From Herbaspirillum sp. DW155 (GTDB lineage: Bacteria > Pseudomonadota > Gammaproteobacteria > Burkholderiales > Burkholderiaceae_D): a stretch of 64,000 nt of DNA. The first letter of the stretch is position 1; the number at the start of each line of letters is the position of its first letter. Below are positions 28,457 through 36,830 of the stretch, one piece after another. The notes below the pieces were generated by a model, which was not told where the DNA came from, did not search any database, and saw nothing but the letters and a program-made list of their open reading frames with translations. The stretch lies in assembly GCF_037076565.1 (NCBI RefSeq), contig NZ_AP029028.1, positions 1,116,001-1,180,000 on the forward strand, given 5' to 3'. A program made the translations under genes and the position numbers.

Positions 28457-28627
28457 ATGAACAAGGACCAGATCAAGGGCAGCCTGAAGGAAGCCGCAGG
28501 CAAGGTGCAGGAGAAGACGGGCGAGCTGACCGGCAACACCAGCCAGCAGGTCAAGGGTGCGGCCAAGCAGGTGGAAGGCAATGTCCAGAAGACCTATGGC
28601 GACGCCAAGGAAGCCACCAAGGACTGA
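28457..28627 (+). CDS. small CsbD-family protein
   Basis: The 56-residue frame reads MNKDQIKGSLKEAAGKVQEK and continues with TGELTGNTSQQVKG repeats, a clear short CsbD protein rich in Lys, Gly and Gln. AAAGGA lies before the ATG. It sits behind the sensor kinase gene with its own promoter region carrying the shared palindrome. Confidence 0.88.
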   Translation: MNKDQIKGSLKEAAGKVQEKTGELTGNTSQQVKGAAKQVEGNVQKTYGDAKEATKD

Positions 28628-28687
28628 TGCCGTGTGCATCTCCGGCTGGGCCGGGCCGGCGCCGTTGCGGGGCCCCAAGCTCAGCCG

Positions 28688-28707
28688 TGTAGGAAAGCAC
28701 CTACGCG
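28688..28707 (+). promoter_or_regulatory. TKTCCTACR element 5 (upstream of the 121-residue gene)
   Basis: TGTAGG-AAAGCA-CCTACG is an imperfect inverted repeat 150-170 bases before the ATG at 28857, and about 60 bases after the CsbD stop. Confidence 0.45.
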
Positions 28708-28856
28708 AGAATCGGAAAAGGCTGATTTTGTGATACGGCAATTTCCGCGACCATGACGGCATGGTGCTGGTAGAGCCGGGGAATCAAAAAGAGTTCTCGG
28801 TTTGCCGCATGAAATTCTCAGCTCACCGCCAGAAGGGATCCCTGAAAGGGCAGACC

Positions 28857-29222
28857 ATGAAAAAAACAGTCGGTATTTGCATGCTGGCAGCCGCTTCGGC
28901 TTTCGCCTCCCACGCTTTCGCAGCAACCCCGCAAGCCGTCGACAGCGCCGCGCGCTGGTCGGCTTCCACGATGGACCGTCACATGCCGGTGGATGCAGCC
29001 CGTCTGCACACAGCAGGGCAGAAGAAATTCCGCTACATGGACATGGCCGAGACCAGGCGTTCGAAGTCCTTGCAGAACGCCGTGCTGCTGTATGGCGAAC
29101 GCGGCGCGAAGGGCAAGGATGCGCAAGACGAGCGTGCTCATGAGGCCGCACCGCGCGCGCCGGTCTATCGCAATCACGCGCCTGCTCAGGCACCGCGCGT
29201 GATCATGCGCCCGTCGACCTGA
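28857..29222 (+). CDS. secreted hypothetical protein
   Basis: The 121-residue product has a signal peptide (MKKTVGICMLAAASAFASHA, cleavage near AFAA) and a short basic mature part without a recognised domain (MDMAETRRSKSLQNAVLLYG, then a Pro/Ala/Arg tail). It looks like a small periplasmic or surface protein. AAAGGG precedes the ATG at 28857. Longer in-frame starts upstream lack a ribosome site. Confidence 0.65.
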   Translation: MKKTVGICMLAAASAFASHAFAATPQAVDSAARWSASTMDRHMPVDAARLHTAGQKKFRYMDMAETRRSKSLQNAVLLYGERGAKGKDAQDERAHEAAPRAPVYRNHAPAQAPRVIMRPST

Positions 29223-29273
29223 ACGCCGGACGCTCCCCCATCTGACGAAGAGTAAAAAGAGGAAGGAGTCATC

Positions 29274-29489
29274 ATGAAGAGCATCAAGACCCTGGCAGTG
29301 ACCTCGCTAGCCATCTGCGCCTTCACCACCCTGACCGGCTGCAGCAACATGAGCCAGCGCGACAAGAACACCGCCATCGGCGCCGGCGCCGGCGCAGTAG
29401 GTGGTGCCGTGCTGACCGGAGGCAGTGGCCTCGGTACGGTAGGTGGTGCCGCCGTGGGTGGCATCATCGGCAATCAGGTCGGCAAGTAA
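29274..29489 (+). CDS. OsmB-like glycine-zipper lipoprotein
   Basis: The 71-residue protein has a lipobox (TTLTGC) after a short signal peptide, then a glycine-zipper helix pair (GAGAGAVGGAVLTGGSGLG, GGAAVGGIIGNQVG). This is the layout of OsmB/SlyB-type small outer-membrane lipoproteins, which are osmotically or stationary-phase induced in E. coli. GAGGAAGGAG precedes the ATG. Confidence 0.88.
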   Translation: MKSIKTLAVTSLAICAFTTLTGCSNMSQRDKNTAIGAGAGAVGGAVLTGGSGLGTVGGAAVGGIIGNQVGK

Positions 29490-29578
29490 GCCGACCATAA
29501 GTCCGCTGCAGGCCGGTTGATGAACTGCTGGCCTGGTCCGAAGCAGAACCATCGCAGGACCATCGCAGTACCATCAAG

Positions 29579-29610
29579 AACGCCGCGACGAGTCATCTCG
29601 TCGCGGCGTT
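29579..29610 (+). terminator. strong hairpin after the glycine-zipper gene
   Basis: AACGCCGCGACGAG-TCAT-CTCGTCGCGGCGTT is a perfect 14-bp stem with a tetraloop, but no T tract follows. It lies between convergent genes and may protect or end both transcripts. Confidence 0.55.
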
Positions 29611-29638
29611 GTCACTTGCGGCGCATGCATGCGCCGAC

Positions 29639-30016
29639 TTATTTTTTCGCGTGCCTGTGCGCGTGACCGGAGGGGGATGCAGGGGCAGCCGCTGCCGGCT
29701 GTGCGGCCTGGTAGTCCTTGTAGATGCGCGCGGCGCGTGCATTGTCTTGCGCACGCGCCTGTGCGGCTTCCTTGCGGCAGGCCGCGGCCTCCTTGCCGCG
29801 CAGGCTGCGGCAGGCCTTCAGCGCCTCGGCATAGGCGGCCGCCGTTTCCTGATTGAGGTTGCGCAGACGCGCCTGGGGGCTGGTGTCTTCCTGGTACCAG
29901 CGTTGCGGATCGGCCTTGTTGACGTCCTCTTCGGCCGCGTGTGCGGTAGCGGCAGCGAGCAGGGAGACGGCAGCCAGGATGCCCGGCAGGAATGGAGTGA
30001 GGAATTTATTGTTCAT
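29639..30016 (-). CDS. secreted hypothetical protein, Ala/Arg-rich
   Basis: The 125-residue protein has a signal peptide (FLPGILAAVSLLAAATAHA), then a helical mature part with two Cys (LKACRSLRGKEAAACRKEA) and a His-rich end (HAHRHAKK) that could bind metal. No family was recognised. It is transcribed toward the plus-strand stress genes, and a strong hairpin separates it from the DUF3309 gene. Confidence 0.7.
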   Translation of the reverse strand: MNNKFLTPFLPGILAAVSLLAAATAHAAEEDVNKADPQRWYQEDTSPQARLRNLNQETAAAYAEALKACRSLRGKEAAACRKEAAQARAQDNARAARIYKDYQAAQPAAAAPASPSGHAHRHAKK

Positions 30017-30101
30017 CGGGGTTGAGCCTCATCACGTTACGGAGATAGGAAGAACCGTCCGCGAGAGGCTGCCCTGACTAGCAGCGAGAGTGCCCGCAAG
30101 C

Positions 30102-30140
30102 AAACGGCGCGGCCGGTGACAGGCACCGGCCGCGCCGTTT
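30102..30140 (-). terminator. terminator of the DUF3309 gene
   Basis: A perfect 17-bp stem (arms 30102-30118 and 30124-30140) lies about 105 bases after the DUF3309 stop; the minus-strand side has TTTGCTT. Confidence 0.65.
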
Positions 30141-30245
30141 TCCCGTCCGCCAGCGGATGGTATCAGGCTTGCGCAAGGGAGGGGAGCGGGCCAAGGCGGG
30201 GGCGCGTGGCCGCCGCGGGAGCCATCCGCAGGCTGCCGCCCCGCC

Positions 30246-30404
30246 TTATATCTTGCCCAGTAGCAGCAGGATCAGCAGGATGATGACGATGGTGCCAGCG
30301 ATGCCGCTGGGACCGTAGCCCCAGCCACGGCTGTGCGGCCAGGCCGGGATGACGCCGATGAGGATCAGGATCAGGACGATGAGCAGGATGGTGCCGAGGG
30401 TCAT
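30246..30404 (-). CDS. DUF3309 small membrane protein
   Basis: A 52-residue frame reads MTLGTILLIVLILILIGVIP, then a polar loop with WPHSRGWGYGPSG, and a second helix ending LLLLLGKI. This is the DUF3309 layout: two membrane helices joined by a Pro/Trp/Gly loop. AAAGGAG precedes the ATG at 30404. The function is unknown; it belongs with the stress genes because the shared element lies 126 bases upstream. Confidence 0.85.
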   Translation of the reverse strand: MTLGTILLIVLILILIGVIPAWPHSRGWGYGPSGIAGTIVIILLILLLLGKI

Positions 30405-30529
30405 GGATTTCTCCTTTCTTATTGAGTTCGCTTTTGCCCGCCAGGGTGCAAGCGCCGTGTGATACGTGAAGCTGGGCCCATCTTAGGGCGGCCCTCATCG
30501 CGACACGATCAGCGCCCCTCGCAATGTGC

Positions 30530-30546
30530 TGTAGGAAAATCCTGCA
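30530..30546 (-). promoter_or_regulatory. TKTCCTACR element 6 (upstream of the DUF3309 gene)
   Basis: TGTAGGA-AAA-TCCTGCA is an inverted repeat with AGGA/TCCT arms. It reads as TTTTCCTACA on the minus strand toward the DUF3309 gene. Confidence 0.5.
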
Positions 30547-30611
30547 AGCGCGGGTAGGTGGGCGCGCCCGGCGCGGGCCGGGCTTACCGATCGCTGCCAA
30601 CTTGGTGCAAG

Positions 30612-30626
30612 GCACAACGGAAGTGC
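30612..30626 (+). promoter_or_regulatory. NtrC-type box upstream of the nitrate operon
   Basis: GCAC-N7-GTGC matches the NtrC site architecture exactly. It lies 113 bases upstream of the -24 element of the sigma-54 promoter, a usual enhancer distance. Confidence 0.7.
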
Positions 30627-30738
30627 GGGGCACGCCCGATTTGATCGCGCCGTCCGCGCTGTCGGGGTGTGGCCGCCAGACCGCACCATGTGCCGCAAGC
30701 TCAGTCTGGATGCGGTTTTGCGGCCGGTGCCCTGGTTC

Positions 30739-30754
30739 TGGCACGCTCTTTGCT
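30739..30754 (+). promoter_or_regulatory. sigma-54 promoter of the nrt operon
   Basis: TGGCACGCTCTTTGCT fits the RpoN consensus TGGCACG-N4-TTGCW at every fixed position. The start of transcription would be near 30766, about 150 bases ahead of nrtA. Confidence 0.88.
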
Positions 30755-30917
30755 GAACGAAGCTCACAGCGCAGCAGTGCGCAAGCAATGTGAAGGTGTG
30801 GCCAATGGCGGTCGCGCCGTCCGGGACAAAGGCGTCTTCCGATATGGCTCATCCATGTCGGGACACGCCTTTTTTGTTTGAGCTTTCGACAAATCGCAAC
30901 GCAAGGGGAACAGTGCT

Positions 30918-32243
30918 ATGGAATCCAAGGGTCAGGCGGTCAAGGCAGGCGTGCAGGGGAGCACGGACGGCGCACACAACGCACACGATGCACAGCTCGG
31001 ACCGGTACCGGCGGTGGACGGCAAGCGTCGCAAGCTGATGCAGGGCGCGGCGCTGGCGGCCGGTGGCGGCATGCTGGGCCTGGCCCCGGGCGGCGCCTGG
31101 GCGGCCGGTTCCGACAAACCGGAAAAGGAAGAAGTGAAGATCGGCTTCATTCCCCTGACCGATTGCGCCTCGGTGGTGATGGCCTCGGTGCTGGGTTTCG
31201 ACAAGAAATACGGCATCAGGATCGTCCCCAGCAAGGAAGCCTCCTGGGCCGGCGTGCGCGACAAGCTGACCAATGGCGAGCTGGACGCGGCCCATGTTCT
31301 GTATGGCCTGATCTACGGCGTGCAGCTGGGCATCGGCGGGCAGAAGAAGGACATGGCCGTGCTGATGGGCCTGAACCACAATGGCCAGGCCATCACACTC
31401 TCCAAAAAGCTGGCCGACAAGGGTGCCGTCGATGGTGCCTCGCTCTACAAGCTGATGCAGACCGACAAGCGCGAATACACCTTCGCCCAGACTTTCCCCA
31501 CCGGCACCCACGCCATGTGGCTGTATTACTGGCTGGCCGCCAATGGCATCAACCCGATGAAGGATGCCAAGGTCATCACCGTGCCGCCGCCGCAGATGGT
31601 GGCCAACATGCGGGTGGGCAATATGGATGGCTTCTGCGTGGGCGAACCCTGGGGCCATCGCGCCATCGTCGATGGCGTTGGCATCACCGCCATCACCACG
31701 CAGGACATCTGGAAGGACCATCCCGAAAAGGTGCTGGGCACCTCGCTGGAGTTCGTGCAGAAGTATCCCAACACCTGTCGCGCGATGATGGCCGCCATCC
31801 TCGAAGCCAGCAAGTGGATCGATGCCTCGCTGGTCAACAAGAACAAGATGGCCGAAGTGATCGCCGACAAGTCCTACGTGAACACCAGCAAGGACGTGAT
31901 CGACCAGCGCATCCTCGGGCGCTACCAGAACGGCCTGGGCAAGACCTGGGACGATCCCAACTACATGAAGTTCTATGAGGAAGGCCAGGTCAACTTCCCC
32001 TTCCTCTCCGACGGCATGTGGTTCATGACCCAGCATCGCCGCTGGGGCCTGTTGAAGAGCGATCCGGATTACCTGGCCGTGGCCAGGTCGGTCAACCAGA
32101 TCGATCTCTACAAGGAGGCCGCCGCCATGACCAAGACGCCGCTGCCCAAGGATGTCATGCGCAGTTCCAAACTGATGGATGGCACGGTGTGGGACGGCAA
32201 GAATCCGGCGGCCTACGCGCAGTCCTTCAAGATCAAGGTGTAA
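30918..32243 (+). CDS. nrtA: nitrate/nitrite ABC transporter substrate-binding protein (NrtA-like)
   Basis: The 441-residue protein has an N-terminal leader with a twin-arginine-like motif (GKRRKLMQGAALAAGGG) ahead of a hydrophobic stretch, then an NrtA/CmpA fold (KIGFIPLTDCASVVMA, MRVGNMDGFCVGEPWGHRA). It should bind nitrate or nitrite in the periplasm. AAGGGGAA precedes ATG 30918. The sigma-54 promoter and NtrC box place it under nitrogen control. Confidence 0.88.
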   Translation: MESKGQAVKAGVQGSTDGAHNAHDAQLGPVPAVDGKRRKLMQGAALAAGGGMLGLAPGGAWAAGSDKPEKEEVKIGFIPLTDCASVVMASVLGFDKKYGIRIVPSKEASWAGVRDKLTNGELDAAHVLYGLIYGVQLGIGGQKKDMAVLMGLNHNGQAITLSKKLADKGAVDGASLYKLMQTDKREYTFAQTFPTGTHAMWLYYWLAANGINPMKDAKVITVPPPQMVANMRVGNMDGFCVGEPWGHRAIVDGVGITAITTQDIWKDHPEKVLGTSLEFVQKYPNTCRAMMAAILEASKWIDASLVNKNKMAEVIADKSYVNTSKDVIDQRILGRYQNGLGKTWDDPNYMKFYEEGQVNFPFLSDGMWFMTQHRRWGLLKSDPDYLAVARSVNQIDLYKEAAAMTKTPLPKDVMRSSKLMDGTVWDGKNPAAYAQSFKIKV

Positions 32244-32302
32244 GCAGCGCCGGCCGCATCTCAGGGCCATTACGGTGAAGTGTATCGAGCAAGGGGAAAA
32301 CG

Positions 32303-33259
32303 ATGAGTGCAGTCGTGGAAAGCATCATGGGCGACAACGCCAAGCCCGCCGGCAACAGCCACGCAGGCGTGTCTGCGGCCAGCGAACCGCTGCGCGCAGC
32401 GGCCGCCAACGAAGCGCAGGTGGCGCCTGCGGCCAGCGCTGCCGCCAGCGTGAAGACACGCAGCCTGCGCAAGAAGATCGTCGTCGGCAGCCTCTTCATG
32501 CGCGTGGTGCCGCCGCTGCTGGGTGTGGCGCTGCTGGTGCTGGTGTGGCAGATCATCGCGTTGAAGACCAGCAGCTTCCCCACCCCGTGGCTGACCTTGA
32601 AGGAAGCGGGCGTGATGTTTTCCGATCCCTTCTACCGCAACAGTCCCAATGACCAGGGCATAGGCTGGAACGTGCTGGCCTCGCTGCAGCGGGTCGGCAT
32701 GGGCTTCGGGCTGGCGGCGCTGGTGGGTATTCCGCTGGGCTTTGCGATTGGCCGGGTGGAATTCCTCTCGCGCATGTTCGGCCCCATCATCAGTCTGTTG
32801 CGCCCGGTGTCACCGCTGGCCTGGTTGCCCATCGGCCTGCTGGTCTTCAAGTCGGCCAACCCGGCGGCGATCTGGTCGATCTTCATCTGCTCGATCTGGC
32901 CGATGATCATCAATACCGCCGTCGGTGTGCAGCGCGTGCCGCAGGATTACATGAACGTGGCGCGGGTCTTGAATCTGTCCGAATGGAAGGTGCTGACCAA
33001 GATCCTGTTCCCCTCGGTCTTGCCCTACATGCTGACGGGCGTGCGCCTGTCCATCGGCACTGCCTGGCTGGTGATCGTGGCCGCCGAGATGCTCACCGGT
33101 GGCGTCGGTATCGGCTTCTGGGTCTGGGATGAATGGAACAATCTGAACGTGCCGCACATCATCATCGCCATCGTCGTCATCGGCGTGGTCGGGCTGGTGC
33201 TGGAACAATTGCTGGTGGCGCTGGCCAAGGCGTTTACCTACGAGCAGGTCAACCACTAA
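32303..33259 (+). CDS. nrtB: nitrate ABC transporter permease (NrtB-like)
   Basis: The 318-residue permease has a polar N-terminal tail of about 60 residues, then six membrane helices with the binding-protein-dependent transport motif (VARVLNLSEWKVLTKILFPS). It forms the inner-membrane channel fed by NrtA. The start ATG 32303 follows AAGGGGAAAACG, 59 bases after nrtA. The tail is longer than in cyanobacterial NrtB. Confidence 0.9.
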   Translation: MSAVVESIMGDNAKPAGNSHAGVSAASEPLRAAAANEAQVAPAASAAASVKTRSLRKKIVVGSLFMRVVPPLLGVALLVLVWQIIALKTSSFPTPWLTLKEAGVMFSDPFYRNSPNDQGIGWNVLASLQRVGMGFGLAALVGIPLGFAIGRVEFLSRMFGPIISLLRPVSPLAWLPIGLLVFKSANPAAIWSIFICSIWPMIINTAVGVQRVPQDYMNVARVLNLSEWKVLTKILFPSVLPYMLTGVRLSIGTAWLVIVAAEMLTGGVGIGFWVWDEWNNLNVPHIIIAIVVIGVVGLVLEQLLVALAKAFTYEQVNH

Positions 33260-33271
33260 GGGGCGCGGATC

Positions 33272-34084
33272 ATGGACAACCTCAACGGCAAATTCATCGA
33301 CATCCACGGTGTGGAGATGGTGTTCCACACGAAGAAGGGCGTCTTCCATGCCCTGCGTGAGATCAACCTGACGGTGGCCAAGGGCGAGTTCGTCACCCTG
33401 ATCGGTCACTCCGGCTGCGGCAAATCGACCTTGCTGAACCTGATCGCCGGTTTGTTGAAACCCAGCGACGGCGTGCTGCTCTGTGCCAACCGCGAGATCG
33501 GTGGCCCGGCACCGGAGCGTGCGGTGGTGTTTCAAAACCACTCGCTGCTGCCCTGGCTGACCTGCTACGAAAACATCTATCTCGGTGTCGAGCGCGTCTT
33601 CGGCGCGACCGAAAATCGCACCCAGCTGCGTGACCGCACGCGCGCCGCGCTGGCACTGGTGGGGCTGACCGCCGCCGAGAGCAAGCGGCCCAATGAAATC
33701 TCCGGTGGCATGAAGCAGCGCGTGGGCATCGCCCGTGCGCTGGCGATGGAGCCCAAGGTCTTGCTGATGGATGAACCCTTCGGTGCACTCGATGCGTTGA
33801 CGCGTGCGCACCTGCAGGATGAACTCCTGAAGATCGTCGCCAAGACCGACTCCACCGTGGTGATGGTGACCCACGACGTGGACGAGGCCGTGCTGCTGTC
33901 GGACCGTATCGTGATGATGACCAATGGACCGGCCGCCACCATCGGTGAAGTCGTCGAAGTGAAACTGCCGCGCCCGCGTGATCGCGTCACGCTGGCGCAG
34001 GATGCGCAGTATGGTGCCTATCGCACGGCGGTGCTGGAATTCCTCTATCGCAAGCAGGCGCACCCGGCGCGCGATGCCGCTTGA
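33272..34084 (+). CDS. nrtD: nitrate ABC transporter ATPase (NrtD-like)
   Basis: The 270-residue ATPase has Walker [11 protein letters not shown]-loop [12 protein letters not shown], signature [14 protein letters not shown] and Walker [15 protein letters not shown]. It is the single-domain NrtD type and lacks the NrtA-like regulatory fusion seen in NrtC. It lies 12 bases after nrtB and completes the transporter. Confidence 0.92.
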   Translation: MDNLNGKFIDIHGVEMVFHTKKGVFHALREINLTVAKGEFVTLIGHSGCGKSTLLNLIAGLLKPSDGVLLCANREIGGPAPERAVVFQNHSLLPWLTCYENIYLGVERVFGATENRTQLRDRTRAALALVGLTAAESKRPNEISGGMKQRVGIARALAMEPKVLLMDEPFGALDALTRAHLQDELLKIVAKTDSTVVMVTHDVDEAVLLSDRIVMMTNGPAATIGEVVEVKLPRPRDRVTLAQDAQYGAYRTAVLEFLYRKQAHPARDAA

Positions 34085-34117
34085 GCCGGCGATCAATGGC
34101 ATGGGAAGGAGATGTGC

Positions 34118-34807
34118 ATGAGCAGCCTGGCTGTCATCGGGCAGAGCCCTGTCGCAGGGGCTGAACCGCCCGAATCCGCGCCGCTGTCGGGCGAGGTGTT
34201 CGGCGCCTTGATCAATCTCTCGGGCCGCCGCCGTTTCACCTCGCAGCGCCTGGTGCTCTACGCGGTGCTGGCCGCGCAGGGGCAACCGGGTGCGTGCGCC
34301 ACGGCGCGTGAAGCGCTGGCGCTGTTTCGCAGCGCCCATGCTGCCCTGATCCGGCGCTCGGCCGACTTGCCCGGCGTATTCTGCCCGGAGCTGGAGGAGG
34401 TGTATTTCGGACGCAGCCGGGGCGATGCGCGCATCACCGGTTTCGCCGAACTGGCGCAGCGCGCGCTCAATGCCATCGAAGACAAACTGAAGACCGCACC
34501 GGCCCTGCTGGAACAACTGGTGCAGGAAACCACGCCCTTGCTGGCGGTGTTGAACGAGATCACGACGGTCTATGAGGCGCAGTCCAAGAAACATGCGCGG
34601 CGCATGCGCGAGCAGTTGCGCGGCATCATGACCGACATCGAAACCATCGCGCGCGAAGCCAAGATGGTGGCCTTCAACGCCCGCATCGTGGCGGCCCGTT
34701 CGGGCCAGGCCGGCAAGGAATTCTCGGTGGTGGCCGGGGTGCTTTCCAACATCACTGGCGAGATCGATGAACTGGTCAAGGAAGCCTTGAGCGGCGCTGC
34801 GGCCTGA
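34118..34807 (+). CDS. soluble MCP-like signalling protein in the nitrate operon
   Basis: The 229-residue protein has no membrane helix. The N-terminal part (about 20-150) is helical and resembles no named sensor with certainty. The C-terminal part has EAKMVAFNARIVAARSGQAG and SVVAGVLSNITGEIDEL, which match the signalling hairpin of methyl-accepting chemotaxis proteins, but the usual long flanking helices are cut short. AAGGAG is 7 bases ahead of ATG 34118; ATG 34112 is too close. It follows nrtD by 33 bases and so is probably co-induced with nitrate uptake. Confidence 0.6.
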   Translation: MSSLAVIGQSPVAGAEPPESAPLSGEVFGALINLSGRRRFTSQRLVLYAVLAAQGQPGACATAREALALFRSAHAALIRRSADLPGVFCPELEEVYFGRSRGDARITGFAELAQRALNAIEDKLKTAPALLEQLVQETTPLLAVLNEITTVYEAQSKKHARRMREQLRGIMTDIETIAREAKMVAFNARIVAARSGQAGKEFSVVAGVLSNITGEIDELVKEALSGAAA

Positions 34808-34839
34808 ACGCGCTTCCTTGGTGCCGTTAATCTCCGTTT

Positions 34840-34866
34840 AATGCTCTTTGGTTGAGCATTGAATTT
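34840..34866 (+). terminator. probable terminator of the nrt operon
   Basis: AATGCTC / GAGCATT with a seven-base loop is followed by GAATTTTG, 33 bases after the MCP-like gene. Confidence 0.55.
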
Positions 34867-34900
34867 TGCTTAATGCTGCGGGAGGGCCGCTCAGCTTGGC

Positions 34901-35275
34901 TCAGCGGCTTTTCAGCGCCGCCCACGCCACCAGCAGCCAGGCTGCGAGGAAGGCCACGCCGCCCAAGGGCGTGATGGCCCCGAGGATGTGCGTGCCGGTC
35001 AGGGCCAGCAGGTAGAGGCTGCCGCTGAAGATGACGATGCCCGCCAGCATCAGCCTGCCGGCCCACGCCAGGGCGGCACCGGCCATGCGCGGCATGAGCA
35101 GCGCGATGGCGATCATGCCCAGGGCATGCATGACCTGGTAGGTCACGGCGGTATGCCAGATGGTCAGCATCTCTTCGGAAATCATTTTCTTCAAGCCATG
35201 CGCGCCGAAGGCGCCACAGCCCACGGCCACGAACATGTTCAGCGCGCCGGCGGCGATCAGGGGACGTTCTTTCAT
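34901..35275 (-). CDS. DUF423 membrane protein (YgdD-like)
   Basis: The 124-residue protein has four membrane helices and the DUF423 opening GALNMFVAVGCGAFGAHGLK, with WHTAVTYQVMHALGM. It is a conserved inner-membrane protein of unknown function. It is on the minus strand, convergent with the nrt operon. Confidence 0.9.
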   Translation of the reverse strand: MKERPLIAAGALNMFVAVGCGAFGAHGLKKMISEEMLTIWHTAVTYQVMHALGMIAIALLMPRMAGAALAWAGRLMLAGIVIFSGSLYLLALTGTHILGAITPLGGVAFLAAWLLVAWAALKSR

Positions 35276-35302
35276 CGTGCTTGCTTTCAGTCAGGTGGGC
35301 AT

Positions 35303-35764
35303 TCAGTAGCCGGTGCGCATGCTCTTGCCGAGCCGGTATTCATGTCGCAATACGAACTGCGATGTGGCAATCAATCCCGACAGTCCCAGGATCAGCTGCG
35401 TGAGCGTATCCGGCGGCAGCACCCACACGCTGCCTGCGGGCGCGGCCACATTGGCGGCGGCGCTGATGACCGGGGCGGCCCAGGCGGCTTCTTCGCTCAC
35501 GTCCAGCAGGATCTGGCCCTCCGGCGTGGTGTGCAGATAGATTTCGCCACCCAGTTCCAGCGTGAAGCAGATGCCCTGGCCGGCGTTGACGGTATTCATC
35601 TTGTGGCGGTAGACCACGGCTTGCAGTTCGCGGTTGTAGGTGTCGATCCAGGTCTCGACTTCCTGCACGTTCTGCAGCACGATCCAGCGGCGCGGGGCAG
35701 GGATGGTCTCGGCGCCGGCTACGGCGTCATCGGGGAAGATCGGTTCGGGGGCTTGCTCGGACAT
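35303..35764 (-). CDS. hypothetical protein with one hydrophobic C-terminal segment
   Basis: The 153-residue product starts MSEQAPEPIFPDDAVAGAE. It has RRWIVLQNVQEVETWIDTYN and a likely hydrophobic helix near the end (LILGLSGLIATSQFVL). No known domain was recognised. A longer frame to 35833 exists, but the ATG at 35764 is better placed. It lies 27 bases upstream of the DUF423 gene in the direction of transcription. Confidence 0.6.
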   Translation of the reverse strand: MSEQAPEPIFPDDAVAGAETIPAPRRWIVLQNVQEVETWIDTYNRELQAVVYRHKMNTVNAGQGICFTLELGGEIYLHTTPEGQILLDVSEEAAWAAPVISAAANVAAPAGSVWVLPPDTLTQLILGLSGLIATSQFVLRHEYRLGKSMRTGY

Positions 35765-35914
35765 GGCTGATGCGGGGTACGGGGAAGGCAGCAGTATATA
35801 GGATCGCTGCCGCAGCGGCGTCGGCAGGGGCATTGCAAAAACGCTTGCCTGCAGCTCGGCAATGGCGGTAGCTTATGAGCCCCGGCCTGCTGGGCCTTTC
35901 ATCACAATAACTCC

Positions 35915-36829
35915 ATGCGCCAACACTCTTTCTTCTCCTTCGTCAGGCAGTCTCTGGCACTGGGCCTGTGCGGCCTGGTACTCATCCCGTCGGCCGTGCG
36001 CGCCCAGCAGCTGGCCCTGGACATCAATGAATCCGTCAGCAGCATCGAGGTCAGCGTCAAGGACATGTACGGTCGCCAGGAGAGCGGCAAGGTCGTCATC
36101 ACCCAGTTCAAGCCGGCCGGCCCCGGACCCTTTCCCATCCTGATCCTCAATCACGGACGCAGCCCCACCAATCGCCAGGATCCGCCGCGCTTCCGTTTCA
36201 CCCGGCAGGTGCGCTACTTCCTCTCGCGCGGCTTTGCCGTCTTTGAACCGACCCGCATCGGCTACGGCGCTTACATGACCCAGTTCGATCCGGAAGACAG
36301 CGGCGGCTGCAACAGCAAGGATTACGCGCCCATGGCCGAGGCTGGCAGTACCGAGATCCTGGCCGTGCTGGACTACGCGCGCCAGCAGCCCTATGTCGAT
36401 CCCAAGCGGGTGTTGCTGGTGGGGCAGTCGGTGGGCGGCTACCTGACCGTGGCGACATCGGCGCGCAATCCCGAGGGCGTGATCGCCGCGATCAATTTTG
36501 CCGGTGGTTCCGGTGGCGATCCGGAAAAGCGTCCGGCCAATCCCTGCGCGCCCCAGCGGCTCGAAGAGATGTATGCGCGCTTTGGCCAGGCCGCCAGGAT
36601 GCCGATGCTGTGGATCTATACCGAGAACGATCTCTACTTCGGCCCGACCTATACCAAGGCCTGGCATGCGGCTTTCGTGAAGGCGGGTGGCACGGCCGAG
36701 TACCGGCTCCTGCCGCCGTTCGCCCAGAACGGGCACACGCTCTTTGCGCGCGGACCGGAGATCTGGGAACCCATCGTCGGCGAATTCCTCGACAAGATCG
36801 GCCTGCCGGCGCCGCGTCCGGCTCCATAA
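35915..36829 (+). CDS. secreted alpha/beta hydrolase (dienelactone-hydrolase-like)
   Basis: A signal peptide (LALGLCGLVLIPSAVRA) leads a 304-residue hydrolase. The nucleophile elbow is GQSVGG, the oxyanion side is ILNHGRSP, and the catalytic Asp and His are likely in TENDLYFGPTYTK and NGHTLFARG. It should act in the periplasm on esters or lactones; the substrate is not evident. It is convergent with the SulP gene. Confidence 0.82.
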   Translation: MRQHSFFSFVRQSLALGLCGLVLIPSAVRAQQLALDINESVSSIEVSVKDMYGRQESGKVVITQFKPAGPGPFPILILNHGRSPTNRQDPPRFRFTRQVRYFLSRGFAVFEPTRIGYGAYMTQFDPEDSGGCNSKDYAPMAEAGSTEILAVLDYARQQPYVDPKRVLLVGQSVGGYLTVATSARNPEGVIAAINFAGGSGGDPEKRPANPCAPQRLEEMYARFGQAARMPMLWIYTENDLYFGPTYTKAWHAAFVKAGGTAEYRLLPPFAQNGHTLFARGPEIWEPIVGEFLDKIGLPAPRPAP

Positions 36830-36830
36830 G

